Assembly (NCBI GenBank): GCA_964628685.1
Contig: CAZVNM010000005.1
Span: forward strand, 200,979 to 264,978
Source of the DNA: CALMEC01 sp964628685
Lineage (GTDB): Bacteria > Actinomycetota > Thermoleophilia > Miltoncostaeales > Miltoncostaeaceae
DNA length: 64,000 bases
Reading direction: 5' to 3'
In this document: piece after piece, positions 33,321 to 42,121 of the stretch
How positions within the stretch are numbered: position 1 is the stretch's first letter
Layout of the letters: every line of letters begins with the position of its first letter
Notes under the pieces: generated by a model
The model's input: only the letters and a program-made list of their open reading frames with translations
Told to the model about the DNA's origin: nothing
The model's database searches: none
Made by a program: the position numbers and the translations under genes

Positions 33321-33338
33321 GGTGTGGAACGCCACACC
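33321..33338. promoter_or_regulatory. 18-bp palindrome upstream of the vWA gene
   Basis: GGTGTGG and CCACACC are perfect 7-base arms around AACG. It lies 57 bases upstream of the LysM gene and 214 bases before the divergent vWA gene, so it could serve as an operator for either. Confidence 0.4.
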
Positions 33339-33414
33339 GTCCCGCACTCGAATGGCGCTCTTTGCGGGGAAATCGTCGTGCGACTCCGGGCCGGACCCGC
33401 GTATTGCACACCGC

Positions 33415-33430
33415 TGCAACATCTGTTGCA
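33415..33430. promoter_or_regulatory. 16-bp palindrome upstream of the vWA gene
   Basis: TGCAAC and GTTGCA are perfect arms around ATCT, 77 bases after the first palindrome in the same divergent region. Its sequence differs from the first, so it may bind another regulator. Confidence 0.35.
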
Positions 33431-33551
33431 GACCTGGCTGTGGTCGATGCCACGCGGGAACCGGCGCTCTAGAGTCGCGGTGATCACCGATCGCGGCCCA
33501 CACGCGCCTCCCACGCCGCCGGGTTCCTCCGCGATGAACCAAGGAGTTCTG

Positions 33552-35210
33552 ATGCGAGTCCCGACGCTTCGGCGACTGCTGGTCGCCCTCGTGCTGGCAA
33601 CACCCCTGCCCGTCGCGTCCGCCGTGGCGGCCGACGCCGTGGCCAACCCGGACCTGACGCTGGCGTGCGGGTCGCGGATCGTGCTCGTGCTGGACGAGTC
33701 GTCGTCCATCCACGATGCCGGTGCCACGGGCGACGTGCGCAACGCCGCCATGTCGTTCGCCCAGGGCCTGTCGGGCACCGGGTCGAAGCTCGCCATCGTC
33801 GAGTTCGGCACGCGCGCACGCACCCCGCTGGGGTTCACGGCGGTCACGCCGGAGACCATGGGGCAGGGCGGGGCGATCTCGCGCTACGTGTTCGCCCAGC
33901 CGGGCGCGCCCGAGGGCGGGTACAACCCGCCGCCGTCCACCGAGTTCGGCATCCAGTACACCAACTGGCAGGACGCGATGGACGAGGTGAACGCGCTCAA
34001 CGGTTCGGATCCCGCGCCGCTCGTCGTGTTCATCACCGACGGTGACCCGACCGCGTTCAACACGCCAACGGCCGCCGATCCCGGGGGCGTCGCGATCCAG
34101 CAGCCGGTCGACGGGCAGGCCCTGCACCTGGCCATCTCGGCGGCCAACGCGGTCAAGCGCGACCCGGCCACGGGTGCACCGCGCAGCCACGTGCTCGCGG
34201 TGGGCGTGGGCCCGGGTGTCCAGTCGCCCGCCAGCGTCGCACGCCTGCAGCAGATCTCGGGTGGTGACGCGCCGGTCACCCAGATGGCCGACTTCGACGC
34301 CCGCACCACCGATGTGCTGTTGGTGCAGACCTACGCCGGCCTCGAGTCCGCGCTGTCGCAGCTCGTCGCGACCCTGTGCGAGAGCTCGGTCGTGGTGCGC
34401 AAGGAGGTCGACTCCGACGGTGACGGCGTCTACGAAAACGGCCGCGCCGGCTGGCAGTTCACCGCCACCGTCGATCCGGCGCCCACCGCGTGGATCTCGC
34501 CGGCGGCGCCCGCCGGGCCCGAGCTGCCCGCCGCGACCACGCGTGTCGCGACCACGGCGTTCGAGACGAGCTCCGCGGAGTTCCGCTGGCGCATGGCGAC
34601 CCCGACGGCGTCGACCGTGACGATCGTCGAGGGCCGGCGGCCCGGCTACGCCCTCGCGTCGGTGGGCTGCCTGCGGGTGGACGCCCAGGGCGCCGTCGTC
34701 GAGCGGGTCACCCCGCAGATCGTGGGCTCGGCAGGCTTCGGGCTCCCCGTCGGGGCGGGGCAGACGTGGACGTGCACCGTGCGCAACCGCGTCGAGACAC
34801 CCGTGACGACCGCCGGTCGGCCGACCCCGACCAGGCTCGCGATCACCAAGACGGGGCCGAAGACGGCCCGCGGCGGCGCGCTCGTCACCTATCGCGTGCG
34901 GGTCCGCAACACCGGCAGGGTCACGGCACGGCAGGTGGTGTCGGTCGACAGCATCCCCGTCGGCATGACATACGTGCGCGCGTCGATCCCGGTGCGGGTG
35001 CTGCGCGGCTCGGTCGTGGCGCGGCTGGGTGACATGGCCCCGGGACGCACCCGCACGTTCACCATCACGTTCCGGGCGTCGCGCACCGCCGGACGCCGCA
35101 CCAACATCGTGGCGGCCGACGCCCTCAACGCGGCGCGGGTCGTCGCGCGTGCCACCACGCGCGTCACCGTCGTGCGCGGGGTGCGTCGCCCGCCGGCGGT
35201 CGTCGGCTGA
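33552..35210 (+). CDS. secreted vWA-domain protein with C-terminal DUF11 domain
   Basis: A 552-residue exported protein. Residues 1-27 are a signal peptide (RRLLVALVLATPLPVASAVAA). A von Willebrand A domain follows with VLVLDESSSIHD, a complete DxSxS MIDAS near residue 48, and FITDGDPTAF. A middle domain contains a calcium-like DSDGDGVYENG loop, and residues about 420-540 form one DUF11-type module (LAITKTGPKTARGGALVTYRV). It ends VRGVRRPPAVVG, like the giant DUF11 protein encoded at 42122-49819. The ATG has AAGGAG five bases upstream. Likely a surface or matrix adhesion protein. Confidence 0.85.
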   Translation: MRVPTLRRLLVALVLATPLPVASAVAADAVANPDLTLACGSRIVLVLDESSSIHDAGATGDVRNAAMSFAQGLSGTGSKLAIVEFGTRARTPLGFTAVTPETMGQGGAISRYVFAQPGAPEGGYNPPPSTEFGIQYTNWQDAMDEVNALNGSDPAPLVVFITDGDPTAFNTPTAADPGGVAIQQPVDGQALHLAISAANAVKRDPATGAPRSHVLAVGVGPGVQSPASVARLQQISGGDAPVTQMADFDARTTDVLLVQTYAGLESALSQLVATLCESSVVVRKEVDSDGDGVYENGRAGWQFTATVDPAPTAWISPAAPAGPELPAATTRVATTAFETSSAEFRWRMATPTASTVTIVEGRRPGYALASVGCLRVDAQGAVVERVTPQIVGSAGFGLPVGAGQTWTCTVRNRVETPVTTAGRPTPTRLAITKTGPKTARGGALVTYRVRVRNTGRVTARQVVSVDSIPVGMTYVRASIPVRVLRGSVVARLGDMAPGRTRTFTITFRASRTAGRRTNIVAADALNAARVVARATTRVTVVRGVRRPPAVVG

Positions 35211-35256
35211 CGCGCATCGGCCGTGCAATCATGCTGTTTTCGTCACAGAGGGCTCA

Positions 35257-35281
35257 TCATCGGCGCCGCCTGCGCCGATGA
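35257..35281 (+). terminator. perfect 10-base hairpin after the vWA gene
   Basis: Arms 35257-35266 and 35272-35281 pair perfectly around a CGCCT loop, 46 bases after the stop. It may end the vWA transcript; the following gene starts 122 bases later. Confidence 0.55.
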
Positions 35282-35403
35282 ACCGGGTACGGGTCTGCGT
35301 CCGGCTCGACACATGAATTCACGGGATGGTGGAGAATGTGGTCGTGGGAGGTCGAACCGCGCCATCCCGGTTGAACGTGAGCCACGGAGAGGATGCGAGT
35401 CAC

Positions 35404-35961
35404 ATGAACGGTGAGGACACCAGCCGATCGGCAGATGAGATCCTGGCCGACCTCGGTCTGTCATCGGTGCCCGAGGGCACCGAGACCGAGCCGGTGTTCG
35501 GCGGTGCGTTGGGCGGCGGCGGTGCGGCGGACCTCGACCTGGGCCTCGACCTCGACCTCGACGCCCCGGTGGTCCCCGCCGCCGTCGAGCTCGACATCCC
35601 GACCCTCGAGGCCGCGGTGGCCGAGATGATCGACGAGCTCGGTCAGGGCTTCGGTGCGACCGCCATCTGGGACCGTGCCACCGAGCGCGTCTTCGTCGAG
35701 CATGAGGCGCCGCCCAGCGCACCGCAGCTGTTCAACACCCTCACCACCGAGATCGGTCACAACCTGGAGGGCGCCGGGTTCCCCGACATCAACCGCTACT
35801 TCCTGATCGACACCAAGGACGGGATCATGATCGTGATGATCAAGCACGGTGAGGACGTGCTTCAGGCGATCCTGGTGTCGGCCGAGAACGCCAACCTCGG
35901 CAGCCTGTTCGGTTTCGTCATCCCGGCCCAGATCGAGGCGGTGCAGGCGGCGCGCGGCTGA
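35404..35961 (+). CDS. roadblock/LC7-like protein with acidic N-terminus
   Basis: A 185-residue protein. The first about 60 residues are acidic and low in complexity (an alternating Leu-Asp run, DLDLGLDLDLD). The rest (about 70-180) is alpha/beta and ends ILVSAENANLGSLFGFVIPAQ, which resembles the last strand and helix of roadblock/LC7 regulators of small GTPases (the -ANLG- step). The match is partial and no GTPase gene is nearby, so the call is tentative. The ATG at 35404 has GAGAGGA upstream. Confidence 0.6.
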   Translation: MNGEDTSRSADEILADLGLSSVPEGTETEPVFGGALGGGGAADLDLGLDLDLDAPVVPAAVELDIPTLEAAVAEMIDELGQGFGATAIWDRATERVFVEHEAPPSAPQLFNTLTTEIGHNLEGAGFPDINRYFLIDTKDGIMIVMIKHGEDVLQAILVSAENANLGSLFGFVIPAQIEAVQAARG

Positions 35962-35992
35962 TCCGGCCGCGGGTCCCCGAGGGCGCCCCGGG

Positions 35993-36652
35993 TCAGAGGA
36001 TGACGTACTTGGTGGGGTCGACCCAGAAGCCCTTGCGCAGCTGGGTGTCCAGGCACAGGACCGCACCGCCCACGTTCATGCACTGGATGGGGCTGCCGCT
36101 CACACGGGCGACCCGGCGGTCGTCCAGCACCGGCGCATCGGGCCTGATGATGGTGTCCGAGTTGCACACGGGTTCGACGCCGGACGGGGTCAGCTCGATC
36201 CTCCCCACGTCGTCGGGGCCGTCCCCGCCGGCCTGGCAGGCGTCCTGCGCCGGCAGGCGCCGCTTGAACTCACACCCGGTCATCACGCCGTCGATGCCCA
36301 GGTCGCAGTAGACGTCGCCGCCCGGCGTCTGGAAGAAGGCCTCGGCGTCGACGCCCGTGGCCGTGGCGAAGACGGCGACGGCCTGGTCGTAGGTGGTGGG
36401 GTTGTCGAGGGCCGTCAGGTCCGGCGGCTCGTCCCCGCCAGTGTCGGTCGCTGCGGTGTCGGTGCCCGTCGTCTCGACGACACCCGTGTCGGTCGAACCG
36501 GTGGCGGTGGTGTCGACCCGCGAGGTGTCGGTGGTGCCGGTGTCGGCGACCGTCACCGTGACCGTTGAGGACCCCCCGCCGCCGCAGCCCGCCAGGGCGG
36601 CGGTGCAGGCGAGGAGGATGCACAGGACGGTGGGGCGGAGGGGAGGGCGCAT
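35993..36652 (-). CDS. lipoprotein with conserved cysteine-rich C-terminal domain
   Basis: A 219-residue predicted lipoprotein: LAALAGC-type lipobox (ALAGC, Cys23), a Thr/Asp-rich spacer of about 50 residues, then a globular domain with six or so cysteines (VYCDLGIDGVMTGCEF, PVCNSD, IQCMNVGGAVLC) that could form disulfides outside the cell. I start at the ATG at 36652, eight bases behind GGAG, because it places the signal correctly. Family not recognised. Confidence 0.75.
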   Translation of the reverse strand: MRPPLRPTVLCILLACTAALAGCGGGGSSTVTVTVADTGTTDTSRVDTTATGSTDTGVVETTGTDTAATDTGGDEPPDLTALDNPTTYDQAVAVFATATGVDAEAFFQTPGGDVYCDLGIDGVMTGCEFKRRLPAQDACQAGGDGPDDVGRIELTPSGVEPVCNSDTIIRPDAPVLDDRRVARVSGSPIQCMNVGGAVLCLDTQLRKGFWVDPTKYVIL

Positions 36653-36742
36653 GCGTGGGCTCCGGACGGGGGATCTGTCGGGGTCACGGTATCCGCGCCG
36701 CCCGTCCCGTTCGGTAATTCCCGGCAAACGATGGGCGTGGGG

Positions 36743-37687
36743 TCAGCGTCCCAGGTGGCCGAGGGCGGCGGGGAAGGGCACGCCGAACTGGAGGGCGGCG
36801 CGCACCGCGGCGCTCATGGGCCAGCGCCGGTCGGACTTCTGCAGCTCGCCCCACATGCTGTAGTGCGCTCCCGTGTGCGCGACCACACGCGTGAACGGTC
36901 CGGTCCTGCCCGCACGATGCACCAGGTACACGGTCTCGGCGCCCAGTCCGCCGAACCCGTCGGTGCCGACGACGCAGTTGACGGTCACGAGGCCCCAGCG
37001 CGGGTCGATCCGGGCCACCTCACCCGCGGCCGGATTGACGTACTCCGAAAAGCTGTCCCAGGAGCAGTCGCTTCCGGACACGTCCTCGAGCTCCGGCTCC
37101 ATCGGGCGCGCCGGCGGCACGCCGGGGTCGTCCCACCGGTACTCCATCCGCTGACGCACCGAGGCCAGCTCGTCCGGCGTCATGGGCCGCACGAGCGTCT
37201 GACGCTTTCGCGGGTACCTGCAGCGGAACGACGAATCGCGGATGCCCGGACCGTCGAGCGGCAGCCCGAGCTCCAGGAGCACCGCCGCCCCCGGACGCGG
37301 GACCCGGCAGACCTCGTCCCCCTGATCGCCGCGGTACGCGCGCCACACGACCGTCCACCGGGCGCTGCGCCGCTGGAGCAGGTAGACGTAGTATTGGTCC
37401 GCGCGTCGCGGGTTGATGAGCCCGACGAGCGCCCAGTTGGGATCGACCTGCGAGCGCACCGCGACCACCCTGCGCGACTCGAGCACCCCGTACTCCCGAA
37501 CGCTCATGCGCCCGGTCTTCGTGACGACCACGGCGCTGCGGACCGCGCTCGGCGCCGTGGCGATCGCCCGTCCCATGGCGATGCGCTCGGCGGTGGTCGC
37601 GTTGCGCGCCCCGTCGGCCGAGGTGGCGACCGCGAACCACGCGGCGGCACCGAGAAGGAGGGTCGAGACGAGCCGTCGTGTGCGCAT
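36743..37687 (-). CDS. exported protein with two internal repeats
   Basis: A 314-residue protein with a signal peptide (RTRRLVSTLLLGAAAWFAVATSADG). The mature part appears to hold two copies of the same domain of about 90 residues: VRSQVDPNWALVGLINP with YYVYLLQR and WTVVWRA, then ARIDPRWGLVTVNCVV with VYLVHRAG and FTRVVAHTG. A D-C-S-W segment links them. Family not recognised. I start at the ATG at 37687, which gives a normal signal; the frame runs open to 37819. Confidence 0.7.
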   Translation of the reverse strand: MRTRRLVSTLLLGAAAWFAVATSADGARNATTAERIAMGRAIATAPSAVRSAVVVTKTGRMSVREYGVLESRRVVAVRSQVDPNWALVGLINPRRADQYYVYLLQRRSARWTVVWRAYRGDQGDEVCRVPRPGAAVLLELGLPLDGPGIRDSSFRCRYPRKRQTLVRPMTPDELASVRQRMEYRWDDPGVPPARPMEPELEDVSGSDCSWDSFSEYVNPAAGEVARIDPRWGLVTVNCVVGTDGFGGLGAETVYLVHRAGRTGPFTRVVAHTGAHYSMWGELQKSDRRWPMSAAVRAALQFGVPFPAALGHLGR

Positions 37688-37748
37688 GGGGGCAAGCCTA
37701 TGTGAGGTTTGCGGGAAGCGGAAGCCGCTGGTGGGATCCGTCACCGCG

Positions 37749-39755
37749 TCAGGGTGACGGTGCGGGCTCCTGTGGCGAGCCGGCGCCGAACTGCGCGGCT
37801 GAAAGTCGGGCGAACGCACCGTCCGCGGCCAGGAGCTCCGCGTGGGAGCCGCGCTCGACGATGCGCCCGTCTTCCATCACCAGGATGAGGTCGGCGTCGC
37901 GGATGGTCGACAGGCGGTGGGCGATGACGAAGCTGGTGCGGTCGGCCCGCAGCGCGTGCATGGCCTGCTGCACGAGGAGCTCGGTGCGGGTGTCGACGCT
38001 CGAGGTGGCCTCGTCCAGGATCAGCAGCGCGGGATCGGAGATGAACGCGCGGGCGATCGTGACGAGCTGCTTCTCGCCGGCGCTGATGTTGCCGGCCTCC
38101 GAGTCGAGCATGGTGTCGTAGCCGTCCGGCAGCGAATGCACGAAGCGGTCGACATAGGTCGCCTCGGCGGCGCCGCGCACCTGGGCATCGGTCGCCCCGG
38201 GCAGCCCGTAGGCGATGTTGTCGCGGATCGTGCCCTCGAAGAGCCAGGTGTCCTGCAGGACCATGCCGATGTGGTCGCGCAGGTCGTGGCGGCTCATGCG
38301 GGTGATGTCGACGCCGTCCAGGGTGATGCGACCGCCGTCCAGCTCGTAGAAGCGCATGATCAGGTTGACGAGCGTGGTCTTGCCGGCGCCCGTCGGTCCG
38401 ACGATCGCGACGGTCTGGCCGGGCTCGACACAGAGGTCCAGGTGCTCGATGAGCGGGCGGTCGGGGGTGTAGGCGAACGAGACGTCCTCGAACGCCACGC
38501 GTCCGTGCGGCGCCGTGACCGTCCGGGCATCCGGCGGGTCCGGCGACTGCAGGGGGGTGTCGAGCACCTCGAACACCCGCTCGGCCGAGGCGACCCCGCT
38601 CTGCATGAGGTTGGCCATCGATGCCACCTGCGTGAGCGGTTGGGTGAACTGCCGCGAGTACTGGATGAAGGCCTGCACCGCGCCCACGCTCATGTGGCCG
38701 GTCGCGACGCGCACGCCGCCGACGACGGCCACCAGCACGTAGTTGATGTTTCCGATGAACATCATCATGGGCATGATCAGCCCCGACACGAACTGGGCAC
38801 CGAAGGTCGCGTTGCGAAGCTCGTCGTTCTTCGTGGCGAAGGTGCGTGAGGCGTCGTCCTGCCGTCCGAAGACCTTGACCAGCCCGTGACCGGTGAACGT
38901 CTCCTCCACGATCGCGCTGACCTCGCCGGTGGACGCCCACTGCTGCACGAAGTGGGCCTGTGAGCGCCTGCCGATCATCGCCGTGATGACGATTGAGAGG
39001 GGGATCGTCACGAGGGCGATGACGGCGAGGAGCGGCGAGACCCAGAACATCATCACGAGCATCGCGACCACGGTGAGGAGCGAGGTGACCAGCTGGCTCA
39101 GGGTCTGCTGCAGGCTCTGGGCGATGTTGTCGATGTCGTTGGTCACGCGCGACAGGAGCTCGCCACGCGGCTGGGTGTCGAAGTAGGCCAGGGGCAGACG
39201 GTTGAGGGTGACCTCGACGTCGCGGCGCAGCCGGTAGACGGCGCGGTTGACCACGTGGACGATGACGTGCGCCTGCGCCCACGCGAGCAGACTGGACACG
39301 GCGTAGAGACCGAGCGCCAGAAGGAGGAGCCGTCCGACGGCGCCGAAGTCCACCCCGTGGCCGGGTACGAGGTCGGGCATGCCGGTCAGCAGATCGGCCA
39401 TCCGGTCGTCCCCGCGCGCCCGAAGCTCTGCCACCGCCTCCTGGACGGTGACGCCCTCCCGCATGCCGCGTCCGATGAACCCCGAGAAGATGTGGTCGGT
39501 GGCGCGCCCGAGGATCCAGGGGCCCAGGGCGCTCAGCGTCACGGCGACGAGCGTGAAGACGAGGGCCCCGACGAGCGCCATCCGGTCGCGTGCCATCAGA
39601 CCGAGCAGCCGCACGGCCGACGGGAGGAAGTTGCGCGCCTTCTCGCCGGGTTGGCCCATGCGCATGTGGGCGGGACCGCTTCGCTGAGCGGCACCGGCGG
39701 CGCCGCGACGCTCGTTGGCGGACTTCTCCTCGTCGCTCAGGATGCGGTCGCTCAT
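37749..39755 (-). CDS. heterodimeric ABC exporter, canonical half
   Basis: A 668-residue ABC half-transporter with a six-helix exporter domain (about 50-390) and a nucleotide-binding domain. Motifs: Walker A GPTGAGKTT near 452, signature NISAGEKQLVTIARA near 555, Walker B LLILDEATSSVD with catalytic Glu, and H-loop VIAHRLST. The ISAGE signature with a canonical Walker B is typical of the active half of TM287/288- and BmrCD-like heterodimers. Its ATG overlaps the stop of its partner (ATGA), and the two genes follow tetR in one operon. Likely multidrug or lipid exporter; substrate unknown. Confidence 0.92.
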   Translation of the reverse strand: MSDRILSDEEKSANERRGAAGAAQRSGPAHMRMGQPGEKARNFLPSAVRLLGLMARDRMALVGALVFTLVAVTLSALGPWILGRATDHIFSGFIGRGMREGVTVQEAVAELRARGDDRMADLLTGMPDLVPGHGVDFGAVGRLLLLALGLYAVSSLLAWAQAHVIVHVVNRAVYRLRRDVEVTLNRLPLAYFDTQPRGELLSRVTNDIDNIAQSLQQTLSQLVTSLLTVVAMLVMMFWVSPLLAVIALVTIPLSIVITAMIGRRSQAHFVQQWASTGEVSAIVEETFTGHGLVKVFGRQDDASRTFATKNDELRNATFGAQFVSGLIMPMMMFIGNINYVLVAVVGGVRVATGHMSVGAVQAFIQYSRQFTQPLTQVASMANLMQSGVASAERVFEVLDTPLQSPDPPDARTVTAPHGRVAFEDVSFAYTPDRPLIEHLDLCVEPGQTVAIVGPTGAGKTTLVNLIMRFYELDGGRITLDGVDITRMSRHDLRDHIGMVLQDTWLFEGTIRDNIAYGLPGATDAQVRGAAEATYVDRFVHSLPDGYDTMLDSEAGNISAGEKQLVTIARAFISDPALLILDEATSSVDTRTELLVQQAMHALRADRTSFVIAHRLSTIRDADLILVMEDGRIVERGSHAELLAADGAFARLSAAQFGAGSPQEPAPSP

Positions 39756-41485
39756 GCGGCCGCCTCCAGCATGCTCTGCGACGCGACGATCTCGGCGTAG
39801 GTGGGGCAGTCGCGGATGAGCTCGTCGTGGCGGCCGTGCCCGACGACCCGGCCGTCGTCCAGCACGATGATGCGGTCGGCCGCCATGATCGACGCCACCC
39901 GCTGCGCGACGACGATGACCACGGCATCGTGGGTCCAGGGGCGAAGCGCGGCGCGCAGCCGGGCGTCGGTGGCCACGTCCAGCGCCGAGAAGGCGTCGTC
40001 GAACAGGTACACGTCGGGTCGACGCACCAGGGCGCGGGCGATGCTGAGCCGCTGGCGCTGCCCGCCCGAGACGTTGGTGCCGCCCTGGCTGATCGGCGCG
40101 TCGAGGCCGCCGGGCATGTCGGCCACGAAGTCCGCGGCCTGCGCGACGCGAAGCGCCCGCCAGAGGTCCTCGTCGGTGGCGTCGGGATCCCCGTGTCGCA
40201 GGTTCTGGGCGACGGTGCCCGCGAAGAGAAAGGGACGCTGGGGCACGAGGCCGATGTGACACCACAGGTCCTCCAGCGCGGCCTCGCGCACGTCGACGCC
40301 GCCCACGAGGACCTGGCCGCCGGTCACGTCGTAGAGGCGTGGCACGAGGTTGACGAGGGTGGTCTTGCCGGCACCGGTCGAGCCGATCACGGCGGTCGTC
40401 TCGCCGGGGCGCGCGACGAACGACACCTCCCGAAGCACCGGCTGGTCGGCACCCGGATACGCGAACGTCACCGACCGGAACTCGACCGCCAGGGGGCCCG
40501 CGGGAATCGCCCGGGGCCGGGAGGGATCGGCCACGCTCGGGGTCGTCTCGAGGACCTCGGTGATGCGCCCCGCCGAGACCGACGCCCGCGGGATCATCAT
40601 GGTCATCATCGTCCCGAACATGACCGACATGAGGATCTGGACCAGGTAGGTCATGAACGCCGTGAGGGCCCCGACCTCCATCTGGCCGGCGTCCACACGC
40701 TTGGCGCCGAACCACAGCACCGCGACCGACGCCGCGTTGAACACCAGCATCACGAGGGGGAAGACCCGCGCGAACAGACGACCGACCGCGACGGCGGTCG
40801 TGGTGTAGGTGCGGTTGGCGGTGTCGAACCGCGACTCCTCGAAGTCCTCGCGCACGAACGCCCGCACCACGCGGATGCCGGTGATCTGCTCGCGCAGGAT
40901 CCGGTTGACGGTGTCCACCGACTCCTGCATGCGGCGAAACCACGGCAGCATCCGGACCACGATGACGCCGACGACGACGCCCAGCACCGGCACGGCGACG
41001 GCCACGAGCCACGAGAGCCCCACGTCCTCGCGAAGCGCCATCACGATCCCGCCCACCATCATGATCGGGATCGCGACCATGTACATGAGGCCCATGTTCA
41101 GCACCTGCTGGACCTGCTGCACGTCGTTCGTGTTGCGCGAGATCAGGGTGGGCGCGCCGAACGACGAGAACTCGTGCATCGAGAACCCGGTCACGCGTGC
41201 GAAGACCGACGCGCGCAGATCGCGTGCCACGCCCGACGACGTGGCAGACGCGCTTCTCGTCACCACGACGGTCGCCAGGATGTTGACCAGCGAGACCGCC
41301 AGCATCACGACGCCCAGGCGCAGGATGTAGCCGCTGTCACCCCGTGCCACGCCCCGGTCGATGATCTGGCCGTTGAGGGAGGGCAGGTAGAGGGTGGTGA
41401 TGGTGGCGACCACCTGCAGGACCACCACCAGCGTCACGGCGCCGCGGTACGGCCCCAGACCCGTGCGGATGAGTCGCCAGAGCAC
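39752..41485 (-). CDS. heterodimeric ABC exporter, degenerate half
   Basis: A 577-residue ABC half-transporter. The exporter domain spans about 10-320; Walker A GSTGAGKTT lies near 368 and the signature NVSGGQRQRLSIARA near 470. Walker B reads YLFDDAFSALD, with Asp where the catalytic Glu should be, and the switch histidine is Gln (VVAQRVAS). Both changes are known from the degenerate site of TM287-type partners, so ATP is expected to turn over only at the other site. It starts at a GTG two bases after the tetR stop, with GAGGA seven bases upstream. Confidence 0.92.
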   Translation of the reverse strand: MLWRLIRTGLGPYRGAVTLVVVLQVVATITTLYLPSLNGQIIDRGVARGDSGYILRLGVVMLAVSLVNILATVVVTRSASATSSGVARDLRASVFARVTGFSMHEFSSFGAPTLISRNTNDVQQVQQVLNMGLMYMVAIPIMMVGGIVMALREDVGLSWLVAVAVPVLGVVVGVIVVRMLPWFRRMQESVDTVNRILREQITGIRVVRAFVREDFEESRFDTANRTYTTTAVAVGRLFARVFPLVMLVFNAASVAVLWFGAKRVDAGQMEVGALTAFMTYLVQILMSVMFGTMMTMMIPRASVSAGRITEVLETTPSVADPSRPRAIPAGPLAVEFRSVTFAYPGADQPVLREVSFVARPGETTAVIGSTGAGKTTLVNLVPRLYDVTGGQVLVGGVDVREAALEDLWCHIGLVPQRPFLFAGTVAQNLRHGDPDATDEDLWRALRVAQAADFVADMPGGLDAPISQGGTNVSGGQRQRLSIARALVRRPDVYLFDDAFSALDVATDARLRAALRPWTHDAVVIVVAQRVASIMAADRIIVLDDGRVVGHGRHDELIRDCPTYAEIVASQSMLEAAA

Positions 41486-41487
41486 CG

Positions 41488-42066
41488 TCAGTCCTCGCGC
41501 CGGATGCCGTGCAGCAGGACGTCGACCACGTCGGCGGGGGAGAGCGGGGCGCCCGCCGACATGTGCCGGTTGGCACCCACGAAGGTCATCATGCGAAGCA
41601 GCGCCAGAGCACGGTCGGGCGGCACGCGCAGCGCGTCGCCGGGGTCACCGAGCGCGGTGCGCGCGGCCTCGCCGACCCGGGTGCGCCAGTCCGGATCGCC
41701 GGGGTTTCGCACGAAGTCGGGCGGCCCCAGCATGCCGAGTGACGCCATGAGGCCGAAGATGGCGGTGAAGCGCCGGTGCATCACGGTCGCGATGCGAAGC
41801 AGACGCTCCTCGACCGTGCCGGTCGGATCGAGTCCGGCCAGCTCGGCGATGTAGGGCTCCACGTCGAAGGCCGCGTGGATCGCCGCGTCGACCAGGGCCT
41901 CCTTGCTGTCGAAGACGCGGAAGATGGTGCCCTCGGCGATCCCGGCGGCCGCGGCGATCTGCCGGGTCGTCACCTCGCGTCCGTGTTCGCGAAGGAGCGG
42001 GATCGTGGCTGCGACGATGGCCGCACGACGTTCGTCGGGCGGCATGGGGCGTGCACGTCGGGCCAT
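41488..42066 (-). CDS. TetR-family repressor of the ABC exporter
   Basis: A 192-residue TetR regulator: N-terminal DNA-binding domain (RRAAIVAATIPLLREHG, then TTRQIAAAAGIAEGTIFRVF at about 33-52) and a helical ligand domain. It is the first gene of a tetR-ABC-ABC operon, two bases before the first transporter gene. A perfect 18-bp palindrome lies immediately upstream of its -10 box, which predicts self-repression and control of the exporter by an exported or toxic ligand. The ATG at 42066 has no Shine-Dalgarno site, and a TATAAC box lies eight bases upstream. Confidence 0.93.
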   Translation of the reverse strand: MARRARPMPPDERRAAIVAATIPLLREHGREVTTRQIAAAAGIAEGTIFRVFDSKEALVDAAIHAAFDVEPYIAELAGLDPTGTVEERLLRIATVMHRRFTAIFGLMASLGMLGPPDFVRNPGDPDWRTRVGEAARTALGDPGDALRVPPDRALALLRMMTFVGANRHMSAGAPLSPADVVDVLLHGIRRED

Positions 42067-42074
42067 GCGACGAC

Positions 42075-42080
42075 GTTATA
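42075..42080 (-). promoter_or_regulatory. -10 box of the tetR-ABC operon
   Basis: TATAAC on the minus strand ends eight bases before the tetR ATG, again in the leaderless arrangement. The operator at 42081-42098 abuts it on the upstream side. Confidence 0.5.
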
Positions 42081-42098
42081 TGAGTGAGCGCTCACTCA
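42081..42098. promoter_or_regulatory. TetR operator, perfect 18-bp palindrome
   Basis: TGAGTGAGC followed by GCTCACTCA, a perfect inverted repeat of the kind many TetR proteins bind. It sits in the spacer region directly upstream of the -10 box of tetR, so bound repressor would block polymerase. Confidence 0.8.
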
Positions 42099-42121
42099 CA
42101 ATCAGGTCGGCCTGGTGTGGG

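Noticed and set aside
39756..41012. Upstream open part of the second ABC transporter frame
   Set aside because: It is a shadow of the first ABC gene; the ATG at 39755 overlaps the partner's stop and starts a normal exporter.
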